Notes under the pieces: generated by a model
What the model was told of the DNA's origin: nothing
Seen by the model: the letters and a program-made list of their open reading frames with translations, nothing else
Database searches by the model: none
Part shown: positions 23,084 through 35,330 of the stretch, in pieces
How the letters are laid out: each line of letters starts with the position of its first letter
Numbering within the stretch: the first letter of the stretch is position 1
Made by a program: the position numbers and the translations under genes
NCBI RefSeq assembly: GCF_034702125.1
Contig: NC_085861.1
Span: forward strand, 47,016,222-47,080,221
DNA from: Engraulis encrasicolus
Taxonomy: Eukaryota > Chordata > Actinopteri > Clupeiformes > Engraulidae
Reading direction: 5' to 3'
DNA: 64,000 nt

Positions 23084-23357
23084 CATAGGTAGTTCTAGAA
23101 GGGGGGGGCACGGTGGGCCACGGCCCCTGTAGAATTGCTCCTGGCCCCTGTTGCGGCCCCTGTACTAAACAGTCAATGGTCAATATTATTTTTTACTGAA
23201 ATATCTGACTATAAAATATATGAAATAGAAAAGTATAAATATAAATATAAAAAATATAAAATAGAATATTGTACCTGTTTATTCATAAATGTGCCCCGCT
23301 AAATAAACTTTGGGCCAACCTCGCCCCCCTGGCAATTTTGGTCTAGAACCGCCACCG
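23084..23357. mobile_element. hAT-like MITE, 274 bp
   Basis: Imperfect ends CATAGGTAGTTCTAGA and TCTAGAACCGCCACCG, with a perfect 8-bp target duplication TCTACATG at 23076-23083 and 23358-23365. Confidence 0.75.
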
Positions 23358-23555
23358 TCTACATGTTGTTTTTCTTTTTGATTTCCTTATTATTCAAAAT
23401 TGAATTGTATAGGAGTTGTCATTGTATGCAAGCCAAGGTTGCTTTACAAGCGGGTGTTAGGGCGAGGGGGAAATGGGCAAGGTGTTTATGTCACATGCCT
23501 TGGCGAGGTGCCTCTTGAACGTAGCCAGTATGGGCGCTTGGCGTATGTTGGGAGG

Positions 23556-23944
23556 TAGAGTAGAGTATAGTAGAGTAACTTTATTAATCCCCAGGGGGTA
23601 TCCAGTAGCTTACATAAATACACAAATACACAAATGCCCACATGGACATTTCAAGACACAAATAACAGGAATAGTCAGGGAGGGAAAAATAAAAAATAAA
23701 AAAGTAAAGATAGAAAATGTAAAAAGGTAATGTGCAAAAAGACATTCTGTGAGTTGGGATAGACCATGACAGAAAACATACTCTGTCAGTTAAGGTATAC
23801 AATCTTAACATGACCTGGAACAAGTGTGAATAAGTGACAGATCTATGATATAGTGTAGTATGTAGAAGTAGGGAGTGTACAGAGTATAGGGGTGGAAATT
23901 TCTCACAGTGTCACAGTAAAGTACAGGTAAGTGTATTAGACAAT

Positions 23945-24032
<88 letters not shown>

Positions 24033-24139
24033 GAGGTTCCCCAGTAACTGGGCCAGATCACAGTCTTTGCTTGTGGTAAGCAGGAAAACAAGTATGTCCA
24101 GTGGTCAAGAGTCAAAAGTTCCTTAAAAGTGCAGTGATT

Positions 24140-24218
<79 letters not shown>

Positions 24219-24560
24219 CACACAACACACACACACACACACACACACACGCCAAGAGGTTTCCCGGTCTGGGCCAGCTCTGGCATCTCAGGCAGTCCAG
24301 TCCCCAATGATGATGTCCGTCTTAGTGTCCTTCTGGGTGTTGTTAAATAGCTGAATTGCCCATGGGACAAAGGACTTCCTTAGTCTGTCAGTCCTGCAGG
24401 TGAAAGCATGGAGTCTGTGACTGAACAGACTCAGTTGGTTAGTGAAGGTGGCGTTAAGGGGGTGATGCTGATAGTCCATAATAGAGTGCAGTCTGCTCAG
24501 TGTTCTGCTCTCTGCTGTTGAGGTGAGTGTCTCCAGGTCCATGCCCACCACTGACCCCTG
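23556..24560 (-). mobile_element. Rex1/CR1-like LINE 3' end
   Basis: The minus-strand frame at 24551-24288 reads HPLNATFTNQLSLFSHRLHA, then RLRKSFVPWAIQLFNNTQK, the C-terminal end of Rex1-type ORF2. The 3' end has CCCTGGGGATTAATAAAG at about 23580. Two CA/GT microsatellites expanded inside it. Clade named from memory. Confidence 0.6.
23950..24251. repeat. Two (CA)n microsatellites
   Basis: (CA) tracts at about 23952-24031 and 24146-24251, separated by a copy of LINE 3' sequence. Open frames of alternating Cys/Val or Thr/His are by-products. Confidence 0.95.
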
Positions 24561-24862
24561 AACAGGTAGACTGTTCCAGATGGTGGAGGCAGCAACACAG
24601 AAAGCCCAGTCACCAACAGTATAAAGTCTGGTGCGGTGTATGGCAAGTTGGTCCTCTCCAGGGACCTCAGTGACCTTGACTGGGAGAAGGGATGGAGGAG
24701 TTCAGGAGAGGTACAGTAATGAGGAAGGGGGTGAAGTGAGATGTATGTCTATAGAAGGATGTTTGATTCAATACGGGACTTCACTGGGAACCAGTTGAGT
24801 AGGCCATAGAGTAGGCCTACTCCATTGCAGTAGTCCAGGTGGGAAGTAACGAATACATGAAT
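24561..24862 (-). mobile_element. Degenerate L2-like LINE fragment
   Basis: On the minus strand it reads LDYCNGVGLLYGL, then decayed sequence. This aligns with the RLDYCNALLTGL segment of the L2 copy at 26.4-27.1 kb. It directly abuts the Rex1-like fragment. Confidence 0.45.
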
Positions 24863-25234
24863 GAACATATGCCATGCCTTTGCACTACCTTGTACATAGG
24901 CCTATGCTCTGGTAATTTAGCTTATAGTACTGGCAACGGACTGCCACCGTTTCCTTCAATAGGCTATACGTATGTAGGCTATGTGACTAACAACTGGTCT
25001 ACAATTACTGTTTATGATCAGCTGATTGGGTCAGTTTTTGGGACTTTTCCCCCCTTTTCTATAAGACTTAATTTTCATAGGTCATTGTACAGTGTAGCAA
25101 GTGTCTCTAACTGGCGTATCAACTGTAAAATCACAATGACTTATCAGTGTTGTAGTCTACTTAGTTGCACTTTGTAGTCTACTTGTTGTCTGCTTACTTA
25201 CACTTACACTTTACTCACACCAATTACTTCTACT

Positions 25235-25400
25235 TTGGAGTCTGGACACTTCATTTATGATAGGACCATGAAGGTGGTGACAGGAATCGAGTGGGGAGAG
25301 AGAGACGGGGAAGGGCCGGGCAAAGGACCCGGGCCGGGAATAGTAACGGGTTAGCCGCACGGCGGACGAGTGCCCCACCGTTTGGCCACGGCAGGGCCAG
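25235..25400 (-). mobile_element. tRNA-derived SINE
   Basis: On the minus strand it begins GCCGTGGCCAAACGGTGGGG (A-box-like) and continues with CCCGTTACTATTCCCGGCCC in the B-box position (worn) and GGGTCCTTTGCCCGGCCC. It resembles the SINE at 20920, but its B box has decayed. Confidence 0.65.
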
Positions 25401-25510
25401 TACAGTTCTGTTTTTAATGTTCTTGAAATGACTGACTGCCAGCCATTAGGGCCTGCGGTGAAAGAAATAGGCCAAAATAGCCCAGACTCCAGTCTACAGC
25501 TCTGTATGGA

Positions 25511-25880
25511 CATTTTCACACCTAAGTGAACCAATCTCAGTCGTCTTTAAGTAGACCAAAAAAGGAGCCACCACCAAAAGGATTTATTTCTGGTTTTGTT
25601 CATATTGTGAGTGTATTACAAAAAGAACCGTCTACTCTTTCTGGTCCTGTTAAGCGTTTATGGTGTGTCAGCACTCTTTATGATCACACCCAGTCCTCTA
25701 GAGCTCTCCTGAAGTGACACACCTAGTTACAAGTGTAACTTCAGAGAACTCGTAAGCGAACCGCGCTGAGACCATGTCAATAAAGGTCTCACTACGGTAC
25801 ACTTTGAAGCGTTCACATACACCGAAAGTGCTGAGTCACAGGTCTGAGTTCATTTAAATGACTGAAAGGTGTGAAAACCC
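25511..25880 (-). mobile_element. 380-bp-family MITE copy C (inverted)
   Basis: Reverse-oriented relative of copies A and B. It starts TTTTCACACCT and ends AGGTGTGAAAAC. Internally it has GTTTTTGTTCATATTGTGAG and CGAACCGCGCTGAGACC in place of the copy A sequence. Confidence 0.7.
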
Positions 25881-26098
25881 TATGTAACCAGAGATTCTAG
25901 GAGTATTATCCAGTCTCTTTGGTATAACCTTTTTTTCCCGAGGAATACAATGGATATTGTACTATGCACAGTGTGTGTGTGTGTGTGTGCGAGTGTGAGA
26001 GAGTTTGTGTGTGTGTGTGAGAGAGAGAGCGAGCTGCCTTGGCTAAATGTAGCCTATGTAAGAGTAAGCTATATTATATGATTAATATATAATACTGG

Positions 26099-27470
26099 TA
26101 ATAATAATAATACATTTTATTTTTGAGCGCCTTTCAAAATACCCAAGGACACTTAACAATCAAAACAAATAACAGTAGGGAAAGTATAACAAAGCTTCAG
26201 TGAATTAACAATAGGAGAGTAAATAAATGCAAAAATAAAATAGAAGTAAAAGTACAATAAAAATAAATGTTTTAAAATAAGAAAAAGAACTAGAATGCAT
26301 TTGAAAATAAAATAAAAATGAGGGGAAAAAATAATAATATGAAAAATAAAAAATAAACTGATAATTAAAATAGAGTGAAGTGCCTGTCAGTGAAGTTGAA
26401 AAGCAGAAGTGAAAAGGTGTGTCTTCAGCTTAGATTTGAAAGTAGACAGTGTAGAACACTGACGAAGTGACAGTGGGAGAGAATTCCAAAGTTTGGGGCC
26501 AACAACACTAAATGCCCTGTCGCCCATGGTGCGCAGGTGTGTGGAGGGAACTGTAAGGAGGAGTGAGTCAGTGGAGCGTAGTGTGCGGGTGGGATTGTAA
26601 GGGGTGAGTAGACTTGTGATGTAGGAGGGTGCAAGGTTGTGCTGGGCCTTGTATACGAGGAGGAGAATTTTGAAATGGATACGTGAATGGATAGGAAGCC
26701 AGTGTAATTGATAGAGGATAGGGGTAATGTGATGCCAGGGTCTGGTGTGTGTAAGTAATCTAGCTGCTGAGTTTTGAATGTATTGTAGACGGTTAATCAA
26801 TTTAGTAGGAAGACCAGTGAGTAGGGCATTGCAATAATCTAATCTGGAGGTTACGAAAGCGTGAATGAGGGTCTCAGCAGAGGTAGGGGTAAGAGAAGGG
26901 CGGAGTCTGGAGATGGTTTTAAGGTGTAAAAACGCAGTTTTGGTGAGGTGTTTAATATGGGATTCAAAGGAGAGCGAAGAGTCGATGATGACGCCCAGAT
27001 TTTTTACTTCAGAGGAAGTGGAGGTAAAATAGTCAGGGATAGAGAACTGAGAAAGGTTTATCTTTTTAAGTAATGATGGGGTGGCGATGATGATAGCTTC
27101 TGTTTTGTTTTGATTAAGTTTAAGAAAGTTTTGGGTCATCCAATTACTAATTTCATTGAGGCAGGTTGTTAAGTTAGCGAGGGGGAGTGGATGGGAGGGT
27201 TTAGTGTGTATGTAGATTTGGGTGTCATCTGCATAACAATGAAAATTTAGGCCATGTTTTCAGAGAATGTTACCAAGGGGAAGAATATAAATGATGAAGA
27301 GTAGGGGGCCTAGAACTGAGCCTTGTGGAACACCATGTGTGAGGAGTGAATTTGGAGACCGGAAATCACCAATAGAGACAAACTGCTCTCTTCCAGTTAG
27401 ATAGGACCTGAACCATGAGAGTGCAGTACCAGTGATGCCCAATAGGGTTTCCAGCCTTGTGAGAAGGACG
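26099..27470 (-). mobile_element. L2-type LINE, 3' part with reverse transcriptase end
   Basis: Minus-strand ORF2 remnant. It has the RT motif [13 protein letters not shown], then CYADDTQIY (catalytic YADD), then RLDYCNALLTGLPTKLINRL and VGPKLWNSLPLSLRQCS. One in-frame TGA at 27260-27262 separates the two halves; otherwise the frame is kept. A (AAT)n tail sits at 26099-26112. The element is truncated 5' near 27470. Confidence 0.88.
26387..27442 (-). pseudogene. L2 ORF2 C-terminal pseudogene (one stop)
   Basis: About 350 codons of reverse transcriptase end and C-terminal region. They are continuous in frame except for the TGA at 27260-27262, just before the YADD catalytic motif. The endonuclease and the first RT blocks are missing. 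Confidence 0.8.
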
Positions 27471-28959
27471 TTGTTACGGGTTACGGGTTGTTACGGGTTC
27501 GTCTGCGTCAGAGCCATTGATAACAGAGTTACGCCTACCTTTGATCTCGGCGGGAAAGTCACCTAGTGGCTGTGTAGACACGCTAAAGACACGCTAAAGT
27601 TCTAAACAAACAGAGAGCCGTCATTGACTTCTACTGAGCAGAATAAGCCTTTCTACGGTAAGCATTGAATAAATATGCACACAAACGGGATCCATCCCAT
27701 TTTTTTAGGTAATTCGTCTAGTACATCTAGGTGATATAAAATACTGTGTTGTTTACACGCTACTGTCGTAGAACTGGTGTGTTTTTATCACGTTTTGAGG
27801 GAAATCACCATTAGCTTAGCCAGGAGCCCGCCACTTACCTATGAGATGCTAACTTTCTTGGTAGCTTTTGACTGTAATCGCAAAAGCGTTGTGTTCATTA
27901 TTTACACTACAAATATTAATTCGTTAAAAACTAATCACATACACTTGTATGTCTATAGATCTCTAGCAGTGAGACGCAGGCCAGCTTTAGCCTTTATGAG
28001 GCTGCATCAGACCTGCCAAAAACATGCATCGTTGCATGCAGGCAGAGTGAAGAGGATCAGGGCAGAGACGTGTAGTCCCTACACACGACTCTGAATCAGT
28101 GGCATGGAGCAGGGCCATGGATCTGTCATGTGGACTAAATAAATTATAATTAAAAAAAGACAACAACTGTATAACCAGTACTTGAGTGGGTCAATTTTTT
28201 TTTTTTTAATGTATTTATGTATGTTTTGAACACAGAAATACACTGGATGCTCACTGCTATGGTGCCAAGTTAGACAATAACCTAGTGTGAATATGCATTT
28301 TTAATACTGTATACCTTTTGTTATTAACTGTGTGAAGGCATAGCATAATGGTAGAACATCATACAGACACTTGGAATGCTTTGTAAGCATCAAACTGTTG
28401 ACAGAGCACGACACGCATGAAGAATTCACATAGGCCTAAGAGTAAGGTTTGAGGTTTCTTTTTGCTCAGCGTAACAGTAATACAACAACAAAACTGTACA
28501 CTTCATAGTTGCAAAACTGAGCTAATGGAACATATTTACAGCAATGCAAGTGATAATGATAAAAAACAAGAAACAGATAGAGCAGTCCAGTTTTGGGTGC
28601 AAAACACAGGTAGTGTAACAGATGTAAAGAAACTGGCCATAATACAAACGAAACATCTGGAGTTGTTTTGGAATGGTGATGTGGGAGAAGAAATGGAGCC
28701 TATGCAATCCTACAGAGTGTGGAAGGCCAAAACAGGACACAGGCTTGTCAAGTGATCCGGTTTCTGTAGTACCGAGTAGTAGTAGTCTGTAGTATGGAGC
28801 CTCTGCAGGTGTCATGCAACTCACAGCACTCCTGAGTGTTGTGCCTGTCAACAACACAGACATGCAGCGGTCATACTCAACGTGTAACATTGAAATAGAC
28901 AGAAAATTAAAACTGTAAAAGGGGTCTATGCTGCTGTATATGAACAACAAATATCATTA
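27471..28959. other. Spacer without an assigned gene
   Basis: A frame at 28462-28755 (97 codons) has no recognisable family. A pyrimidine-rich AG precedes it, but no coding signal convinces me. Confidence 0.4.
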
Positions 28960-29710
28960 TCAGTGAATATGGTACACCTGGAGCAATTAAGTGAAGAACC
29001 AGATGAAGGTGGGAGACAAGCTGTATGAAGACGAGCAATGAAATGAAGAATCACATTGTAATAACAATATACACACCATGACTGTGAAGGTGGAAGACAA
29101 GGTGTATGAAGAAGGGCCGGAAATCTGTTCAGGGGTCATCAGTCAATGATGAGTGAATATGACACAGCTGGAGCAATGAAATAAAGAAACACATGAAGTT
29201 AGGAAGGGCACTGACAATCTGTTCAGGGGTCATCAGTGAAGTAAAGAATCACATAGTAATAATAACAACACACCAAGCAGTGAATGTGGGGAGGGGGCAA
29301 GCTGTATGAAGAAGGGCCGGATATCTGTGAATGATGAGTGAACATGACACATCTGGAGCAATGAAATAAAGAAACACATTGTTACAATATACACACCAAG
29401 CTGTGAGTGTGGGGGCAAGCTGTATGAGGAAGAGCAATGACAAAGAAACACATGAAGTTGGGAAGGGCACTGACAATCTGTTCAGGGGTCATCAGTCAAT
29501 GATGAGTGGATATGACACACCTGGAGCAATGAAATAAAGAATCACATGAAGTTAGGAAGGGCACTGACAATCTGTTCAGGGGTCATCAGTCAATGATGAG
29601 TGAATATGACACACCTGGAGCAATGAAATAAAGAAACACATGAAGTTCAGGGGTCATCAGTGAAGTGAGGAATCACATAGTAATAATAGCAACACACCAA
29701 GCTGTGAATG
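28960..29710 (+). repeat. Minisatellite, units about 95 bp, with deletions
   Basis: Blocks such as ACACCTGGAGCAATGAAATA, GAAACACATGAAGTT, GAAGGGC, CTGTTCAGGGGTCATCAGT and CAATGATGAGTGAATATGAC recur many times in a constant order, with variable deletions. This is not a CRISPR array: there are no unique spacers of even length, and it is vertebrate DNA. Confidence 0.85.
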
Positions 29711-31190
29711 TGGGGAGGGGGTGGAGCAGCATCTCTAGTTTGGACGAAAGTGATGATTGCACATTTCTGGTGATGTATTCATTGAAAACACCCTTTTGTC
29801 CACCATGTGATGTACAATGACACAGTGCTGTGCTAATACAATTTTCTCTTCTCAAAAAACAAAAAAAAACAAAAACAAACACAAAAAAAACCTCAAGACA
29901 CAGCATGAACATGTCAAACAGGGAGAATAAACCGTTGACAAATTGTCAATGTGTTTTTGTCTTTATTTTCTTCTAGTCATGACTAGGGGTATAAATCAGA
30001 GCATTCATGCCGATTTGATTTGAAAAACGATTTCTTCAGCAACGATTCGGTTATGATTGATATTTAGGAATGTCCTACAATGCAATTCAATGGTTACTTT
30101 CTCTGTTCCATTTAAACACCTGCCTATAAATTAATGCCAAATATGCCTTCACACTTCCCTACATTACTACATTACATATTACTTGAACCTCAATTGCTTT
30201 GAAATAAATATTACAGTTGTGCCTTCAATACCTCATCAGCTGTCATGGAGTTTGGACCTACACATATGAACTACAAACATATAGTACCAGACTATTCACA
30301 TATACTGGTATATATATGTCGTGTCAATTTCAATACAATAATTACCTTAGATTCACAAGGCATCTTACGCATCTTACTGTGTCCCACATGGTAGTAATGA
30401 CAACAATAGGTACAGCCAGCAGTGTATGCCGAACCAAAGTCCCTAATCAAACACACAAAACAGATGAGTGATAGAGGAGTGATAGACTGGCAGACAAAAA
30501 AATAGACATTAATCCACCACTCATTCAAATCAATCAGAAACTATTTGATTTCACAGAGCTAAAAGGAGAAATACAGGTATACGGCGCATTGTCAATGCGG
30601 TGCACATCTGGCTACGGACTGTGCATAGTAGTTCGACTAGCCAACTTCAAAACTGTTCAGCAAACTGTTCAGCAACTGTTCAGCAAACATCCATGGTTTA
30701 CTCAACAGAAATATATATTTCTCGGTTTCTGAAATACCTGGGGTCATCAACTTCAGTACTTTAATATTCGGGACTCAATTGTAATTTTTGTAGCTAGCCA
30801 ACACATCCACACGTAAATGCTTACTCGCTACGCTAACCACATGCAGCTACATGCATTCAAATAGCTGGGAAGATCAAACCACGAATGTACACGGGTAATA
30901 TGGCGTTATATGAATGTGGGAAGTAGAAAACACAGTCGTTTATGATACAGATAGCGCATTGTATAGGATTGTAACGTAGCCACTTGTGAAGTTGGACCGG
31001 AGCCAAGCCGCTATGCTAACTTAAGCTACCAGAAGTGGTTATTCATTCCTAAACAGCGTTCGTCTTTAACATCGACATCGCAATTTTCATGCAAACCACA
31101 TGCAATTACATAATTGAAGGCTATACTTTAGACAACGGATACTGAAACACAGAAAACATTTCGATTTGTTCTCCCATTTATCAACTTACC

Positions 31191-31330
31191 GAGAAAGGTG
31201 TCGACAGTCAAACGAAAGTCTACGGGGCCCACTTCCGGATATGGAACTTCTTGAAGTCTACAGGGAGGAGCCATGACACGGAAAATAGACCCCGCCCCTT
31301 GCCCACGTATGCCAATGGGATATACACAAC
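31191..31330 (-). promoter_or_regulatory. Promoter-like block with minus-strand splice donor
   Basis: A GC box CCCCGCCCC is at 31290-31298, an inverted CCAAT at 31312-31316 and CCGGA at about 31236. On the minus strand TTCTCG is followed by the strong donor GTAAGT at 31189. Together these look like a small first exon of a minus-strand transcript. No downstream coding exon can be assigned. Confidence 0.3.
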
Positions 31331-31714
31331 TCTTTTCCTATTCATGACTCTGGTCTGCGTTGTGTAGTTGACAGAATGGAGTGTCCACACAGGAGCTGCA
31401 TGCATTACCGTATTCCTTACTGGGGTCTGTCACAAATAAACAAAATACACAGTCATCAGTCGTCGGGGGGGTAAGGCGCCTCTGTCCGCTCCTCTTCCCG
31501 GACATAAGGTAGACAGGGCAATAGCCTAACTGATTCACATTATTTAGGTAGCATGAAGAGCAAAGCTCTAATAACAGTAAAAGCATATGTGTAAGGATGT
31601 GTGTAATGACTTGTGTGTAATGTCTTCTGTATTTATCAAATTATGTATGCATGCTACTTGACGCAGGCCTTATTTTCCCCCTGTGATCAATAAATTATAC
31701 TTACTACTCTACTC

Positions 31715-32113
31715 TAGCCTCGCGAGCCATCCTACGTACTTCCGCCAAAGGATTGGCTCCACTACTGTAGTCTGGCCGTGCTTCTCTGTGGAGTGCCTGG
31801 AGCAGTAGAATTTTGATCGCAACACCCCCCAGAAAACAGCCAATAATCCAATACGCTCGTGACAATGACGTACACATCTGCGCCAGAGCCATTGGTCTGC
31901 GCTATGTTGTTGTTGAGTATTGAAATTATTGGACACCTCTCACCCAATCGCTGGCAGTTAAACTGCCAGCGATTGGGTGAGAGGTGTCCAATAATTTCAA
32001 ACCATAACTGAATGCAAGCTTCCTGCTTCCTACAATTGCTTCAGAGCAAACAAATGCCAGACCATAAATACGAAATGAAATGGTAGTATTATGGGATGGT
32101 CAGGACCAGGCTA
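31715..32113. mobile_element. TIR element with a central palindrome
   Basis: Ends TAGCCTCGCGAGCCATCC and GGATGGTCAGGACCAGGCTA (imperfect inverted), flanked by the 11-bp direct repeat CTACTCTACTC at 31704-31714 and 32114-32124. The flank is low in complexity, so the target duplication is only suggestive. An 11-bp duplication would fit a Mutator-like element, though no transposase is present. Confidence 0.55.
31920..32000. repeat. 81-bp near-perfect palindrome (40-bp arms, 1-base centre)
   Basis: The left arm 31920-31959 and right arm 31961-32000 are exact reverse complements around A31960. The arms end in TTGAAATTATTGG and CCAATAATTTCAA. Confidence 0.97.
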
Positions 32114-32124
32114 CTACTCTACTC

Positions 32125-33204
32125 CAGCCTACTCTACAAACGGCTCTGCTCTAAACCTGTAATATTCCGCCACCTTGTGGATTTTTGTGGAACTCCCTAC
32201 GGACAGGTGATGATGTCATTTCCGGTGATACGCCCGACTCCATTTTGCAAGATAACAAGTAACTTGTTATGGATCCCCACCAAAACAAAGGGCTTAAAAA
32301 CAAAATCAGTGCCTAATTGAGGTGCGTATGAGTTCAGATAGTTAATTAGGTATGCATATGATTCTATCATAAATACTACCTAGCTATATATGGTTGGAAG
32401 TTTTGCTTTTTCAATTTGAATTCCCTTTCATCTAGCTTTGACTACTAGCTTTCCATGATAAGAGACTTCAGCATTCGATCACAAATGTGCCTCTCCTAGC
32501 TAAGGGCGCATTTTGGTCTTAATTGCATTGGCAATGTGATCGAACTAGGAAGGTAATTGTGGGTCTTGTGTGTTGTGTCACATCGTATAATGTAGTTGTG
32601 ATGTGATGCCAGTTACAGTGCTAAGGTAGCGCTAGCCTGTGCATTAACAAGGTTGTTAGTGTGTGTGTGTGTGGTCCTCCTACGTTGTTATGACAGCTGT
32701 CAAGTTGAAACTCTATGACAGGTGGATCACCATGCCCTACCTCCTCCGTTTGTAGGTCAACTGTCTGATGTTTCTATGGGTAGACGTAGACCCATACATG
32801 TGTGTTGACAACGTAGTGTACTATACTGTCATGCAATGTGAAGTTTACAGCATTTAAAGTGTTAACAGTTTGAGGTTTTGGGAAGACATTTAACCAGGGA
32901 GGTATGTTTAAAAATGTCACTTGTGAAATTGTTGATGTCCTACCACTTTTAAAAGATCTATTCACCACTGGACTTTCTTAGATCCTGGAGTTTTCCACCT
33001 CCAACTTGACCGAACAACCAAGTGGACCCACATCCAGCAGGAAAATGAATCTTCAAAAAGTGTAGGCCTATAGCTCAGGAGGCAGGAGTTGGACTGAAGG
33101 CGACCATGGCAGAGGTCTAAACATCTGTGTAGAGCTCCTCAAAAGTTAAGGGCCTCGTCCCCTTCCATGAAAAGCAGTGAGGGAGCTGACCACTAGCATG
33201 AACC
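32125..33204 (+). promoter_or_regulatory. herpud2 upstream region and probable 5' UTR
   Basis: A block at about 32205-32235 has GATGATGTCATTTCCGGTGA, combining a CRE/ATF-like TGATGTCA with an ETS-like TTCCGG, as in housekeeping promoters. The exact first exon and 5' UTR splice site are not resolved. Confidence 0.35.
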
Positions 33205-33351
33205 ATGGACCAAGGTGCAGTGGACAGTCCAGTCACGCTTGTCATCAAAGCCCCTAACCAGAAATATGACGACCAGACCATAAGCTGTTTCCTGAACTGG
33301 ACTGTGGAGAAGTTGAAGAAACACATCTCAGATGTCTACCCCAGTAAGCCG
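33205..33351 (+). CDS. herpud2: herpud2 coding exon 1
   Basis: Start ATG to codon 49, encoding the first half of the UBL domain up to VYPSKP. Donor GTGAGT, phase 0. Confidence 0.93.
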
Positions 33352-35016
33352 GTGAGTCCACAAACAGTTAACTCTGAACCATTTGAAAATGAAATCGGTG
33401 TAGTCGAGCACTCTGACTTTGCACAGCAAATATCTTATTTTATATTTATATTACTGATAGATAGGGGTAGCCCACTGATAAATATAGTATCGAACCGAGA
33501 AATCGTGGCAGTCATGGTACTGTATCGCAATGCAAGAAGACAGTATCGTGATATGTCTTTCAAAATGTTACCTTTCATCAGTCCAGAAAACAACCACATG
33601 ATATTATAAGATAGTGCCTCAAATCATCAACATTATTGCTTTTTTTTTCATATTATTAGTAGTCTCTCTTCCAAAATCGTGGGGTGTATGAAGCTGTAGG
33701 TAAAAAACGGTGATATGAACCGAAACATGAATTGAGTGTATCGTTACTGTCCTACTGGTAGACACACTGTCACATTATCACATGTTATTTCATCCACATG
33801 TTTCTTTATACCTACTGAAATAAAATGTATTTTTTAGCACCTGTGCTGTGGGTTGAATTTGCATGCAGAAACTACCATCCAGTGTATCACACATTACCAA
33901 TCAGTTAGTTCCGAGTGATGATTAGACTAATTACAGTAAACAGTCTACCTGGTTTGCTGTGGATTTGCATGAATTGAAATCAGAAGAATTTCAGATTGGC
34001 AGGAACTGGCATGAAATGAAACACATTGATGACCATGCATTGTGTCCACGGGGGTAAATATTCCGGAAAGTGGGTTGAGTGACCTGTCTGACAGAGTTGT
34101 AAAACCTCCAAATAGACAAATCATGGAGCGAGATTCATCATCCTTCCATTGAAAACAAAGCTAGACACTGGGCTGGGATTTTACCACTTGGGGGATGTTT
34201 CAGGAATATGTTTCAGTAACTTAACAAGGCAAGTTAACTTGCAGTTTAAGTTAATGCTGTGTCCCATGGCTTCACCTTCCAATCAAAACAGTCAGAGGGA
34301 CTCTGATATTAGGAGGTGTATCATTTGCTCTGGGCTAACACGTCATAGATGCAGTAGGTAGATACTAAACCTGCTTTGTGGAATGCTCGCCAGTGGGCAT
34401 AATAAGGAGCTGGTTCAGTAGTAAACCAGGCTAAGTTAGCCTTGTGTCAGAGGTAAATTACCTAATAGAAGAGCATGGAGTTCTCATCTTCTTAACTAAA
34501 TGATGTCGGCACGTAAGTTACTGTACATCTATAAGCAGGTTTACCACTTCCTGTAGGTTATCTACGCCTGGTTTATCACAAAACCATGCTCTTGGTATAC
34601 CTCCCAGGTCATCCATTAGTGTTTTTTTAAGTACAGTTCTCATTTAGCTCGTGGACACAAGCAAATGTGTTGAAGGCCACTGGAGGTTGTAATGATGTGA
34701 ACGTGAGTACTCTACATACCTTCATGAGATGTACACTTCATGAGTTTCTGTCTATTCTACCGTACTACACTACTCTACTCTGCACTGTGTGATTGGCCCG
34801 TCATGACAAACCCCTCAAGAGCAGGTCACCAGCAGTACTTAATGTGTGGAATGATAGGTGTGGATGTTCCCACTTGTTTTGCAGTCTTCAAAGGATCAAA
34901 GGCTGGTGTACTCTGGAAAGCTTCTGCAAGACCACCTGCAGCTGAGGGACGTTCTACGAAAGGTTTGTGGCTGTGTGTGTGTGTGCACGATTTTGTGTGT
35001 GTGTGTGTGTGTGTGC

Positions 35017-35073
<57 letters not shown>

Positions 35074-35277
35074 AGTATGTGTGTGTGTGTGTGTGTGTGT
35101 GCGCGCCTGTGTGTGTGGAATTCCATGGCTGGATGCATGCATGCACTGGATTCTACTGTCAATGGCCACACCACATTTCTGCTGTGGTGGTTTTTCTCTT
35201 TGTATGGCCCTGAGTTCCAGTAGCTTCTCTCATTTAGCCAAGGCAGCTCTCTCTCTCTCTCTCTGTCTCTCTCTCTG

Positions 35278-35330
<53 letters not shown>

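Noticed and set aside
23805..24370. Long open frames of alternating Cys/Val or Thr/His (also at 34740-35223, 40563-40935, 41474-41917, 53023-53630, 54203-55314)
   Set aside because: Translations of CA/GT dinucleotide repeats in several frames; no protein family, no splice context.
28462..28950. Overlapping 97- and 142-codon frames on opposite strands
   Set aside because: Neither resembles a known family and both sit next to a minisatellite; kept only as part of a possible unannotated transcript.
28960..29710. CRISPR-like array
   Set aside because: Eukaryotic minisatellite with tandem, not spaced, units and no unique spacers.
33205..33609. Single-exon 134-aa protein
   Set aside because: Only codons 1-49 are coding; the rest is herpud2 intron 1 read through past the GTGAGT donor.
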